From positions 1-64,000 of the forward strand of contig CAWHYJ010000012.1 in assembly GCA_963833495.1 (NCBI GenBank): a stretch of 64,000 nucleotides of DNA. Direction: 5' to 3'. The DNA comes from Fodinibacter sp963833495. Its GTDB lineage: Bacteria; Actinomycetota; Actinomycetes; Actinomycetales; Dermatophilaceae. The notes beneath the pieces are model-generated. The model made no database searches. It was not told the origin of the DNA and was given only the letters and a program-made list of their open reading frames with translations. Below, one piece after another: positions 40,908 to 49,807 of this stretch. A program made the position numbers and the translations under genes. How positions within the stretch are numbered: the first letter of the stretch is position 1; every line of letters starts with the position of its first letter.

Positions 40908-41798
40908 TCAGGAGACTAGCCAGCGGACGGCGGTGTCGAGGTCGCCGTGGATCAGCTGGTACCCGCTGTCGCGGAGTGCGTCCCCTACGATCCGCTGGCC
41001 GCCCAGCACCTCCATGGCGAACTCGCCGAGCACGGCACGCATGGCGAACGCCGGCGCCGGCAGCACGGCTGGGCGGTGCAGCGCCGCGCCCAGGGCCTTG
41101 GCGATGTCCTTCTGCCGCGCCGGCTTCGAGGCGGTGAGGTTGACCGGGCCGGTGATCTCGGGGTGGTCGAGCAGGTGCAGGATCGCGCCGACCTCGTCGG
41201 GCAGGGTGATCCAGGGCATGAACTGCCGTCCCGACCCCAGCGCCCCACCGGCGCCGAACCGCGCCAGCCGCAGCATCGGCTTCATCGCACCGCCCTCGGG
41301 CGCCATCACGATTCCGGTGCGCAGCAGCACGACCGATGCCCCGGCATCCACCGCGGGCTGGGTGGCGCCCTCCCAGGCGATCACGACGTCGCTGAGGAAG
41401 TCGTTGCCGGGTGTGCTCCCCTCGGTGAGCTCCTCGTCACCTCGGTCGCCGTAGTAGCCCACGGCAGAACCGGACACGAGCCGCACGGGGTGGTCGGCGG
41501 CGGCGACCGCCGTCGCCACGGCGTGCGTGCTGTCGACCCGCGAGGCGAGGATCTCGTGCTTGTACGCGGGCGTCCAGCGCTTGTCGCCGACCCCGGCACC
41601 GGCCAGGTGCACGACGCCGTCGACGCCGTCGAGCGTGCGCGGGTCGAGGGTGCGGCTGGTGGGGTCCCACTGCACCTCGTCGGCCGCGCGAGGTTGGCGA
41701 CGGACCAGGCGGACCACCTCGTCGCCGCGCTGGCGCAGCGCGGCGACGAGCGGTGTACCGATCAGGCCCGAGGACCCGGTGACGACGATGCGGCTCAT
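40908..41798 (-). CDS. TIGR01777-family NAD-dependent epimerase-like protein
   Basis: This 296-residue extended SDR protein has RIVVTGSSGLIGTPLVAALR (nucleotide site), GVVHLAGAGVGDKRWTPAYK (family signature), SGSAVGYYGDRGDEELTEGS with the Tyr, FMPWITLPDEVGAILHLLDH and a C-terminal DUF1731-type end (PAPAFAMRAVLGEFAMEVLG). Members such as SulA-like YfcH are common but have no known substrate. It sits 24 bases after sucB and 14 bases before glsA, so it is co-transcribed. This pairing with sucB recurs in actinobacteria. Confidence 0.92.
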   Translation of the reverse strand: MSRIVVTGSSGLIGTPLVAALRQRGDEVVRLVRRQPRAADEVQWDPTSRTLDPRTLDGVDGVVHLAGAGVGDKRWTPAYKHEILASRVDSTHAVATAVAAADHPVRLVSGSAVGYYGDRGDEELTEGSTPGNDFLSDVVIAWEGATQPAVDAGASVVLLRTGIVMAPEGGAMKPMLRLARFGAGGALGSGRQFMPWITLPDEVGAILHLLDHPEITGPVNLTASKPARQKDIAKALGAALHRPAVLPAPAFAMRAVLGEFAMEVLGGQRIVGDALRDSGYQLIHGDLDTAVRWLVS

Positions 41799-41822
41799 GG
41801 CGGTGTCCTCCGGGCCGGCCGG

Positions 41823-43765
41823 TCAGAGACCGAGGTCGGCCTCGAAGGCGCCTTCCTCGAGTCGCTGCTTCATCGTGGTGAGGAAGCGGGCGGCATCCGC
41901 GCCGTCGACGATGCGGTGGTCGTAGGACAGCGCGAGGTAGACCATCGACCGGATGGCGATCGTCTCGCCTTCGTCGCTGCTGACCACGATCGGCCGCTTC
42001 ACGACCGACCCCGTGCCCAGGATCGCGACCTGCGGCTGGTTGATGATCGGGGTGTCGAACAGCGCTCCGCGAGAACCGGTGTTGGTGATCGTGAAGGTTC
42101 CGCCGGCCAGGTCGTCGGGCATGATCTTGTTGCTGCGAGTGCGCTCCGCGACGTCGGCGATGCCGCGGGCCAGGCCCGCGATGTTGAGGTCGCCGGCGTT
42201 CTTCAGCACGGGCACCAGCAGGCCCTTCTCGGTGTCGACCGCGATGCCCAGGTGCTCGGCGCCGTAGTAGGTGACCTCGTCGCCGTCGATGCTCGCGTTG
42301 ACGGTGGGGTGGGCCTTGAGGGCCTCGACGGCGGCCAGCGCGAAGAACGGCAGGAAGCTGAGCTTGGTGCCCTCACGCTGGGCGAAGTCGCCCTTGGCCC
42401 GGTCGCGCAGCCGCGAGATGCGGGTGACGTCGACCTCGACGACGGTGGTGAGCTGAGCCGAGACCTGCAGTGACTCGACCATCCGGCGCGCGATCGTCTT
42501 GCGAAGGCGCGACATCTTCTCGGTCGTGCCACGCTTCGAACCCTCCGACGGGGCTGCCGCGGGAGCCTTGGCGGCAGCCGCCGGAGCCTGGGCGGCCGGT
42601 GCCGCGGCGGGCTCCGGCTCGGGCGCCTTGGCGGCCTCCGCGGCGGCGAGCACGTCCTGCTTGCGGATGCGGCCACCGATGCCGGTGCCGCTCACCGTGG
42701 ACAGGTCGATGCCGTGGTCGGCGGCCAGCTTGCGCACCAGCGGGGTGACGTAGGCGGCGGCGTCGCGCTCCCCGTCGCCCGACGGTGCGCCGGACTCCTG
42801 GGGTGCGCTGCCGGCGCCGTCGGCCTCGGCGGCCGCCGTGTCGGGAACGGCCTGGGCCGGCGCCTCCTGCTGGGCCGGCGCCTCGGCCGGGGCAGAGGCC
42901 TCCTGCTGTGCCGGCGCGGACCCGGCCTGCGGGGCCGGGGGAGCGGCCTCGGGCGCGGAGTCCTCCTGCGCCGGCGAGGTCGCCTCGGGCTGCTCGACCT
43001 GCGCAGCCGGCTCGGGCTCGGCGGCCGGCTCGGGCGCGGACTGCCCGCCGCCACCGCCGGACCCGCCGACGATCGCGAGGTCGGCGCCCACCGGCACCGT
43101 GTCGTCCTCCTGGACCAGGATCTTGGTCAGCGTGCCGCCCACGGGCGAGGGGATCTCGGTGTCGACCTTGTCGGTCGAGACCTCGAGGAGGGGCTCGTCG
43201 ACGGCCACCTCGTCACCCTCCTGCTTCAGCCACCGGGTGACGGTGCCCTCGGTGACGGACTCGCCGAGCGCCGGCATCTTCACCGTGGTGCCGTCGCGGC
43301 GGACGCGCCCGAGTCGCCGGACGCCGTGGGGGCCGGCGCGGCGGCCGGCTGCTCCTGCGGCTCGGGCTGGGGCTGCGGCGCAGCCTGGGGCTCGGCCGGC
43401 TCCTGACCACCCTCGTCGCCGGCCTGCGCCACCGCGTCGCCGTCGGACTGGTCGGAGACCTCGTCGCTCGGGCCGGAACCCTGCGCACCGGACTGCTCAC
43501 CACCGGAGTCGCCACCCGCCGGGGCCGCACCGTCACCGATGACCGCGAGGTCGGCGCCGACCGGCACCGTGTCGTCCTCCTGGACGAGGATCTCCTGCAG
43601 CGTGCCGGCCACCGGCGAGGGGATCTCGGTGTCGACCTTGTCGGTCGAGACCTCGAGCAGCGGCTCGTCGACCTCGACGGTGTCGCCGACCCCCTTGAGC
43701 CAGCGCGTCACGGTCCCTTCGGTGACGGACTCGCCGAGCGCAGGCATCTTCACGCGTTCTGACAT
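41823..43765 (-). CDS. sucB: Dihydrolipoamide succinyltransferase (2-oxoglutarate dehydrogenase E2), one frameshift
   Basis: The gene encodes about 647 residues with two lipoyl domains (KMPALGESVTEGTVTRWLK twice; lipoyl Lys43 in EVSTDKVDTE, repeated in domain 2). Acidic Ala/Pro linkers follow, then a peripheral-subunit-binding domain (YVTPLVRKLAADHGIDLSTV) and the acyltransferase core ending in the catalytic motif SYDHRIVDGADAARFL. The first lipoyl domain (43280-43765) runs into a stop just before the second one, whose frame differs. A one-base indel near 43285-43305, where DGTTVKMPALGE is expected, explains this. The start ATG at 43765 has AAGGAGA. lpdA lies 39 bases upstream. Confidence 0.92.
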
Positions 43766-43804
43766 CGGGACAATTCTCCTTCGTGGGCGGTGGCGGACAT
43801 CACT

Positions 43805-45184
43805 CTAGTTGTGAGCGTGGAGCGGTTTCCCGGCGAGCGCCAGGTGGGCTTCGCCGAGCGCCTCGTTCTGGGTCGGGTGGGCGTGCACGAGGGCGGCGAC
43901 GTCCTCGGCGTGTGCCTCCCAGTTGACGATCAGCTGGGCCTCGCCGATCTGCTCGCCCATCCGCGAGCCGACCATGTGCACCCCGACGACTGGGCCGTCC
44001 TTGACCCGCACCAGCTTCACGAAGCCGGCGGTGCGCAGGATCTGCGACTTGCCGTTGCCGCCGAGGTTGTACTCGTAGGTCTCGACCTCGCCGTGCGCCT
44101 CGCGGGCCTGCTCCTCGGTGAGCCCCACCGACGCGACCTCGGGCTCGCAGTAGGTGACCCGCGGGATGCCGGACTCGACGATCGGCGCCGGGCGCAGCCC
44201 GGCGATGTCTTCGGCCACGAAGATGCCCTGGGCGAAGCCCCGGTGGGCCAGCTGCAGGCCGGGCACGATGTCGCCCACGGCGTAGACCCCGTCGACCGAG
44301 GTGCGGCAGCGCTCGTCGGTGACGACGAATCCGCGGTCGAGGGTGACGCCGGCCTCCTCGTAGCCCAGGCCGTCGGTGACCGGGCCGCGGCCCACCGCGA
44401 CGAGGAGCAGGTCGGCCGCCAGCTCGTCGCCGCCCTCGAGGCGCACGGTCACGGCATCCCCGTCGACCGTCGCGGACTCGAACCGCACCCCGGTGCGGAA
44501 GGCGATGCCGCGCTTGCGGAACGCGCGCTCCAGCGCCGTGCTCACGGCGGGGTCCTCGGCGGCGACCAGCCGCGGGAGCGCCTCGACGATGGTGACCTCG
44601 GCGCCGAACGAGCGCATGACGGAAGCGAACTCGACCCCGATCACGCCGCCGCCGAGCACGACGACGCGCGCGGGCACGGCATCCAGTGCGAGCGCCCCGT
44701 CACTGGTGACGACGGGCCCACCGATCTCCAGCCCGGGCAGGGTGCGCGCGTAGGAGCCGGTGGCGAGCACGACATGCTTGCCGACCAGGCGTCGGTCGCC
44801 CACGACGACGGTGCGCTCGCCCTCGAGCCGCCCCTCGCCTTGCACGAAGTCGACCGCTCGTGACTTCACCAAGCCCTGCAGTCCCTTGTACAGCCGGCTC
44901 ACGACACCCTCGCGGTATGTGGTGACGGCCGGCAGGTCGACGCCCTCGAGCGTCGCCCGCACGCCGAACCGCGACGCCTCGCGCGCGGAGTCGGCCACCT
45001 CGGCCGCGTGCAGCAGCGCCTTGGTGGGGATGCAGCCGCGGTGCAGGCAGGTGCCCCCCAGCAGGTCCTTCTCGACGAGCGCGACGCTCATCCCCAGCTC
45101 GGCGGCGCGCAGCGCGCAGGCGTAGCCCCCGCTGCCTCCCCCGAGGACGACGACGTCATGGGTGGTCTCGGCAGTGGCCGGCAT
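43805..45184 (-). CDS. lpdA: Dihydrolipoyl dehydrogenase (E3)
   Basis: This 459-residue flavoprotein reoxidises dihydrolipoyl groups with NAD. It has an FAD site (DVVVLGGGSGGYACALRAAE), the redox disulfide in GGTCLHRGCIPTKALL, an NAD site (RVVVLGGGVIGVEFASVMRS), SVDGVYAVGDIVPG and the C-terminal His-Glu pair in AHPTQNEALGEAHLAL. It is the first gene of the lpdA-sucB-TIGR01777-glsA group, with a start at 45184. Confidence 0.97.
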   Translation of the reverse strand: MPATAETTHDVVVLGGGSGGYACALRAAELGMSVALVEKDLLGGTCLHRGCIPTKALLHAAEVADSAREASRFGVRATLEGVDLPAVTTYREGVVSRLYKGLQGLVKSRAVDFVQGEGRLEGERTVVVGDRRLVGKHVVLATGSYARTLPGLEIGGPVVTSDGALALDAVPARVVVLGGGVIGVEFASVMRSFGAEVTIVEALPRLVAAEDPAVSTALERAFRKRGIAFRTGVRFESATVDGDAVTVRLEGGDELAADLLLVAVGRGPVTDGLGYEEAGVTLDRGFVVTDERCRTSVDGVYAVGDIVPGLQLAHRGFAQGIFVAEDIAGLRPAPIVESGIPRVTYCEPEVASVGLTEEQAREAHGEVETYEYNLGGNGKSQILRTAGFVKLVRVKDGPVVGVHMVGSRMGEQIGEAQLIVNWEAHAEDVAALVHAHPTQNEALGEAHLALAGKPLHAHN

Positions 45185-45361
45185 CCGGGGCTGCTCCCTT
45201 GCTGTGGCGGGTGGCGGGTGGTGGGCGCCGGCGACGGGGTGGGCCGACCGGACGCTGCCCTGCATCTTGTCACTCCGGGGCGGCTCCCCACACACCCCGC
45301 GCACACATCGGGACGGGGGTGGTCGTCCGGGGCGCCAAGGCCCACGCCCTATCCTCTGCGC

Positions 45362-45685
45362 ATGGCGTGGTGGAGACGCGGTCGCGCGAAGCAGGCCCCA
45401 CACGGTGGGGGAGACCTCGCGAGCGCCCAGGCGCACTTCGCGGACTTCGTCGCCACCCGGCGAGGGGTGGAGGCCTATGTGGAGCCGGCCACCAACATCA
45501 CCGCGACCACGGTGGTGCTCATCGCCCACGACGGCGAGTGGACCCGGCGCGCGCTGCCCTCGCGCCCGGTCGCCTTCGACGTGGCGCGCTCGTTCGACAT
45601 CCCGGTCTACGACGTCAACCTCACCGGCTACCCGGCGCGGATGCGCCAGTGGACCGCCCGCCAGCGCAAGCCCAAGGGCCGCTGA
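45362..45685 (+). CDS. Small conserved hypothetical protein
   Basis: This 107-residue protein starts MAWWRRGRAKQAPHGGGDLA and contains FADFVATRRGVEAYVEPATN, TVVLIAHDGEWTRRALPSRP, DIPVYDVNLTGYPARMRQWT and a basic end (RQRKPKGR). Similar short proteins are widespread in actinobacteria without known function. TATCCT (45350-45355) lies six bases before the ATG, a leaderless layout. It is divergent from lpdA. Confidence 0.78.
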   Translation: MAWWRRGRAKQAPHGGGDLASAQAHFADFVATRRGVEAYVEPATNITATTVVLIAHDGEWTRRALPSRPVAFDVARSFDIPVYDVNLTGYPARMRQWTARQRKPKGR

Positions 45686-45794
45686 CCGCTGCCTTGCTCG
45701 GTGCCGGGCCCAGCAGCACCGGGCAAAGAGGTGGAGCGGGCCCGCTGCGTCTGCGAGGGTGGAGGGGACCTGCCAGCCGACGGAAGGAACCACC

Positions 45795-45990
45795 ATGTCA
45801 GCCCCGAAGAAGCCGCGTCCCGCGGTCGACGACGAGGTGAAGGCGAAGTTCCGCGCGGCGCTGGACGCGAAGAAGTCGCACGGGGGCGCCGACGTCTCCG
45901 ACCACAGCGAGCACACGAAGGTCGACTCACGCCCACGGACCCGAGGCCAGCGCGACGCAGCAGATGTTCCGCCGCAAGAGCGGCGGCTGA
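45795..45990 (+). CDS. DUF5302 small protein, one frameshift
   Basis: The ATG at 45795 has GAAGGAAC upstream and opens SAPKKPRPAVDDEVKAKFRA then ALDAKKSHGGADVSDHSEHT. After a one-base indel near 45923-45926 another frame gives THAHGPEASATQQMFRRKSG and stops at 45988-45990. The (A/T)QQMFRRKSG end is the hallmark of DUF5302, a roughly 60-residue actinobacterial family of unknown function. Without the shift the protein would run on with an unrelated tail. Confidence 0.72.
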
Positions 45991-46063
45991 CCCGCCCCGA
46001 CCACGGCGGATGCCGCGCCACCCCCTCAGTGCGGAGGCGCGGCATCCGTGTGTCGCCCCACTT

Positions 46064-46171
46064 CCGACCCATTGCGGATTTCCCACCCCAGAGGGGCACC
46101 ACGAGGTGGGAGATCCGCAAGAAGTCGGGGAGAGGGGAGGGTCAGGCCGTGGGAGATCCGCAAGAAGTCGC
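46064..46171. repeat. Intergenic palindrome, family A copy 3
   Basis: Left arm 46064-46087 and right arm 46105-46128 are near-perfect inverted copies. A second right-type arm lies at 46148-46171. This is the mirror layout of copy 2 (one left, two right arms). It sits between convergent DUF5302 and pepA. Confidence 0.85.
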
Positions 46172-46177
46172 GGGGCC

Positions 46178-47716
46178 TCAGGGGGCGGAGGACTCGACCA
46201 GGGTGAGCAGGGTGCCGACGCCGAAGCCGGTGCCGCCCTTGGGGTGGTGACCCTTCGGGCCCTTGTCGTTGAACGCCGGCCCGGCGATGTCGACGTGGGC
46301 CCACGGGATGCCCTCGCCCACGAACTCCTTGAGGAACAGCCCGGCGGTGAGCATGCCGCCGTCGCGGTCGCCCTTGTGGGCGATGTCGGCGGTGGGGGTG
46401 TCGAGCTTGGCGCGCATCTCGACCGGCAGCGGCATCGGCCAGGCGCCCTCGCCGGCGGCGCCGGCGGCGTCGACGACCCGCCCACGGAAGGCGTCGTCGT
46501 TGGCCATCACGCCGGCGATGTCGGTGCCGAGCGCCACGACCTGCGCGCCGGTGAGGGTGGCGATGTCGACCACCCAGTCAGGGTGCTTCTCGCTGGCCAG
46601 GCACAGGCCGTCGCCGAGCACCATCCGGCCCTCGGCGTCGGTGTCGAGGATCTCGACGCTGGTGCCGTTGCGCATGACGACCACGTCGCTGGGCCGCTGC
46701 GCCGTGCCGCTCGGCATGTTCTCGGCCAGGCAGAGGTAGCCGGTGACGGCCACCGGCAGCCCGAGCTCGGCCGCGGCGAGCACGGTGGCGGCCACGGCCG
46801 CGGCACCGGCCATGTCGCACTTCATCGTGACCATGCCGGTCGACGGCTTGATGTTCAGGCCGCCGGAGTCGAAGGTGATGCCCTTGCCGACCAGCGCCAC
46901 GGATGCCGTGGGCGTGGCAGGGGCGTACGACATGGTCACGATGCGCGGCGGGTTGACCGAGCCCTGGCCGACGCCGACGATGCCGCCGAAGCCGCCCTTG
47001 ACCAGCGCCTTGTCGTCGAGCACCGACACGGTGACCTTCGCGGGGGACGCGGCCGCGCGCTTCTTGACGTTGTCGGCGAACGACTGCGGGAACAGGTAGT
47101 TCGGCGGGGTGTTCACCAGGTCGCGGGCCCAGTCGCGGGCCGCGCCGAGCACGGCGGCGCGGGTGACGGCATCCTTGGCTGCCTTGCCCTGGCCGGCCCC
47201 GGAGACCACCATGACCCGCGGGCCGGCGCCGTTCGCCGCAGCCTTGACCGACGACCGGATGCCGGTGCCGCGCCGCACGCCCAGGGGCGCGGACTTGTCG
47301 TAGGAGTAGCACCCCGCGTAGGCGCCGTCGGCGACGGCCGACAGGCTCTCGAGGTCGGGTGTCGGCAGCGCCACGGCGACGGTGCGCTTGCCGCGCACCG
47401 ACCGCAGCGCCGCACCGGCGGCTGCCCGCAGCGCGGTGTGCGGGTAGCCCGAGCGGCGCGACGTGCCGTCGCCCAGCCCGGTGACCACCACCGAGGTGGC
47501 CTTGACGCCGGGCACCGCCACGACGCGCACCACCTCGTCGGCCTTGCCGGTGGCCTCGACGTCGGACAGCACCGCCTGCAGGTGCACCACGGCCTTGCGC
47601 GGCAGGTGGTGGCCGGTCGCGAGGTCGGCGCCGTCGGGGGTTCGGACGGAGCCGACGACGAGGGTGTCGACGGCGAGCTCGGCGGGGGGGCGGGTCGTGA
47701 GGGCCAGAGTGGTCAT
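46178..47716 (-). CDS. pepA: Leucyl aminopeptidase (M17)
   Basis: This 512-residue dinuclear-metal aminopeptidase has an N-terminal macro-like domain and a C-terminal catalytic domain with DLVNTPPNYLFPQSFADNVK, LVGKGITFDSGGLNIKPSTG (ligand Lys/Asp), MKCDMAGAAAVAATVLAAAE and EILDTDAEGRMVLGDGL (the family signature, with Asp for the usual Asn). TAGTCT (47723-47728, minus strand) lies six bases before the ATG. It diverges from gcvT with only 57 bases between the two start codons, so the promoters are back-to-back. Confidence 0.95.
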   Translation of the reverse strand: MTTLALTTRPPAELAVDTLVVGSVRTPDGADLATGHHLPRKAVVHLQAVLSDVEATGKADEVVRVVAVPGVKATSVVVTGLGDGTSRRSGYPHTALRAAAGAALRSVRGKRTVAVALPTPDLESLSAVADGAYAGCYSYDKSAPLGVRRGTGIRSSVKAAANGAGPRVMVVSGAGQGKAAKDAVTRAAVLGAARDWARDLVNTPPNYLFPQSFADNVKKRAAASPAKVTVSVLDDKALVKGGFGGIVGVGQGSVNPPRIVTMSYAPATPTASVALVGKGITFDSGGLNIKPSTGMVTMKCDMAGAAAVAATVLAAAELGLPVAVTGYLCLAENMPSGTAQRPSDVVVMRNGTSVEILDTDAEGRMVLGDGLCLASEKHPDWVVDIATLTGAQVVALGTDIAGVMANDDAFRGRVVDAAGAAGEGAWPMPLPVEMRAKLDTPTADIAHKGDRDGGMLTAGLFLKEFVGEGIPWAHVDIAGPAFNDKGPKGHHPKGGTGFGVGTLLTLVESSAP

Positions 47717-47773
47717 GCGGGCAGACTATCGACCGCACGGAGCGTGGGCTCCAAGGCGGGTAACGTGCCAACC

Positions 47774-48877
47774 ATGACCGAGCTGCTGCACTCACCCCTC
47801 CACGACCGGCACGTCGCGCTGAACGCGAAGATGGCCGACTTCGGGGGCTGGTCGATGCCCATCGAGTATCCCGGCGGTGGTGTGGTCGCCGAGCACACCG
47901 CGGTGCGCGAGCGGGTCGGCATCTTCGACGTCTCGCACCTGGGCAAGGCGCGGGTCTCCGGCCCCGGCGCGGCCGACTTCGTCAACGCCTGCCTGACCAA
48001 CGACCTGCGCCGGATCGGCCCCGGGCAGGCGCAGTACACGATGTGCTGCACCGAGACCGGCGGGGTCGTCGACGACCTCATCCAGTACCTGCGCTCCGAC
48101 GACGACGTCTTCCTCATCCCGAACGCCGCCAACACGGCGAAGGTCGTCGAGCTGCTCGCGGCCGCCGCGCCCGAGGGCATCACCGTCGAGAACCTGCATG
48201 ACGCGTACGGCGTCATCGCGGTGCAGGGCCCGCGCTCCGACGAGGTGCTGCGCGGGCTCGGCTTCCCGGTCGACCACGACTACATGAGCTTCGTCGAGAC
48301 CGACTGGGAGGGGCTCCCGGTCATCGTCTGCCGCACCGGCTACACGGGGGAGCGCGGCTACGAGATCGTGCCGCCGTGGGACGTCGCCGGCTCGGTCTGG
48401 GACGCCCTCGCCGCCGCAGTGGCGGCCGAGGGCGGGCTGCCCGCCGGTCTGGGCGCCCGCGACACGCTGCGCACCGAGATGGGCTACCCCCTGCACGGCA
48501 ACGACCTCTCGCTCGACATCACCCCGGTCATGGCCGGCGCCGCCTGGGCGGTCGGCTGGGACAAGCCGCAGTTCTGGGGCCGCGACGCCCTCACCGCCGA
48601 GCGCGCCGCCAAGCAGTCGCGGCTGATGCGCGGGCTCGTGGTGACCGGCCGGGGCATCCCCCGCTCGCACTGTGCGGTCAAGGACGCCACCGGCGCGGTC
48701 GTCGGCGAGGTCACCTCGGGCACCTTCTCGCCCACCCGCAAGCAGGGCATCGCGCTGGCGCTGCTCGACCGGTCGGTGACCCTGGGCGACGAGGTGGTCG
48801 TCGACGTGCGCGGACGCGACGTCGCCGCGACGGTGTCGAAGCCCCCGTTCGTCGAGGTGGGGGTGCGCGAGAAGTGA
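47774..48877 (+). CDS. gcvT: Aminomethyltransferase (glycine cleavage T protein)
   Basis: This 367-residue protein of the glycine cleavage system transfers the methylene group to tetrahydrofolate. It shows KMADFGGWSMPIEYPGG, FDVSHLGKARVSGPGAADF, CRTGYTGERGYEIV, the folate-site region GLGARDTLRTEMGYPLHGND, and TSGTFSPTRKQGIALALLD. TAACGT lies seven bases before the ATG. No gcvP or gcvH is adjacent, and the 57-base gap leaves no room for a glycine riboswitch. The next gene overlaps it by four bases. Confidence 0.96.
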   Translation: MTELLHSPLHDRHVALNAKMADFGGWSMPIEYPGGGVVAEHTAVRERVGIFDVSHLGKARVSGPGAADFVNACLTNDLRRIGPGQAQYTMCCTETGGVVDDLIQYLRSDDDVFLIPNAANTAKVVELLAAAAPEGITVENLHDAYGVIAVQGPRSDEVLRGLGFPVDHDYMSFVETDWEGLPVIVCRTGYTGERGYEIVPPWDVAGSVWDALAAAVAAEGGLPAGLGARDTLRTEMGYPLHGNDLSLDITPVMAGAAWAVGWDKPQFWGRDALTAERAAKQSRLMRGLVVTGRGIPRSHCAVKDATGAVVGEVTSGTFSPTRKQGIALALLDRSVTLGDEVVVDVRGRDVAATVSKPPFVEVGVREK

Positions 48878-49089
48878 GCGAGCAGTGGACCTGGGCCTAC
48901 GAGGGCCCCGACGGCGCCCCGATGCCGGGAGCCGGGCTGGGCGAGACGGCCTTCCCTACCCAGTCGGATGCCGAGTCGTGGTTCGGCGAGGTGTGGCACG
49001 ACCTGTCTGCGGCCGGGGTCGCGGCGGTGACCCTGCTGCGTGACGGCCAGAAGGTCTACGGGCCGATGAGCCTGGAGGCCCCGGCCTGA
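48874..49089 (+). CDS. Small conserved actinobacterial protein
   Basis: This 71-residue protein, MSEQWTWAYEGPDGAPMPGA, contains FPTQSDAESWFGEVWHDLSA and VTLLRDGQKVYGPMSLEAPA. Close relatives of this pattern are widespread in actinobacteria; the function is unknown. The GTG start overlaps the gcvT stop (GTGA), so it is translated with GcvT. Confidence 0.82.
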   Translation: MSEQWTWAYEGPDGAPMPGAGLGETAFPTQSDAESWFGEVWHDLSAAGVAAVTLLRDGQKVYGPMSLEAPA

Positions 49090-49132
49090 CAGCCCGGCGC
49101 GGTGGCTGACGCCCGGTGCCCGGGCGCTGCGG

Positions 49133-49726
49133 TCAGCTGGGGTACTGGCCGCGCTTGACCTGCGGGCGCGGCATCCGGGAACGGCGCATCTGGAAGGCGC
49201 GCATCGCGGCATACATGCCGTTGCCCTTGGCGGATGCGGCGTCGTCGCCGAACTTGGCCCGCACGCGCTTCTTCAGGCTGCGGTGCATCCACAGGGTGTC
49301 ACCGATGGCCACGAGCAGCACCGAGTAGGTGAGGATCGTGACGAGGAAAAGGAGCGCGCTGGCGGCACCCCCGGGCCGCACGAAGCTCAGCGCCAGCACG
49401 ATCAGCATCACCGGCAGCATGAACTCGGCGAGGTTCCACCGGGCGTCGATGTAGTCGCGCATGTAGCGGCGCACCGGGCCCTTGTCGCGCGTGGGCAGGC
49501 CGGCGTCGTCGCCGCTGATCATCGCCTGGCGGGTCTTCGCGAGCTGCTCGTTGCGGCGGGCCTTGTCGAGCTGCTTGGCCTGCTTGCGGTCGGCGACGAC
49601 CAGGGGCTGGCGGCGGGCGGCCTCCTGGTCCTTGCGCTTGGGCGTGGGCCGGTTCTTGGCCCCGTCGCGCTGCGGGTGGAGGTCGTCGACGAGCTCGTCG
49701 TGGGTGGTCTTGCTGCGTCCGAACAC
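49133..49726 (-). CDS. DUF3043 membrane protein
   Basis: This 197-residue protein has a highly basic N-terminal half (NRPTPKRKDQEAARRQPLVV, RKQAKQLDKARRNEQLAKTR), the conserved RDKGPVRRYMRDYIDARWNL, two membrane helices (EFMLPVMLIVLALSFV, ALLFLVTILTYSVLLVAIGD) and a basic tail. The order matches DUF3043. It starts at the GTG at 49726, six bases after TACAGT on the minus strand (49733-49738). The function is unknown. Confidence 0.88.
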   Translation of the reverse strand: MFGRSKTTHDELVDDLHPQRDGAKNRPTPKRKDQEAARRQPLVVADRKQAKQLDKARRNEQLAKTRQAMISGDDAGLPTRDKGPVRRYMRDYIDARWNLAEFMLPVMLIVLALSFVRPGGAASALLFLVTILTYSVLLVAIGDTLWMHRSLKKRVRAKFGDDAASAKGNGMYAAMRAFQMRRSRMPRPQVKRGQYPS

Positions 49727-49807
49727 GCCTCCACTGTAAGTGGTCGGGCGCGGATGCCGTGCACGCCCGTCCCGCCGCGGGCCGCGCCCGTCGGTAGGGT
49801 CGGCGCC

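Noticed and set aside
47717..47773. Possible glycine riboswitch before gcvT
   Set aside because: Only 57 bases lie between the divergent pepA and gcvT starts, and both appear leaderless.
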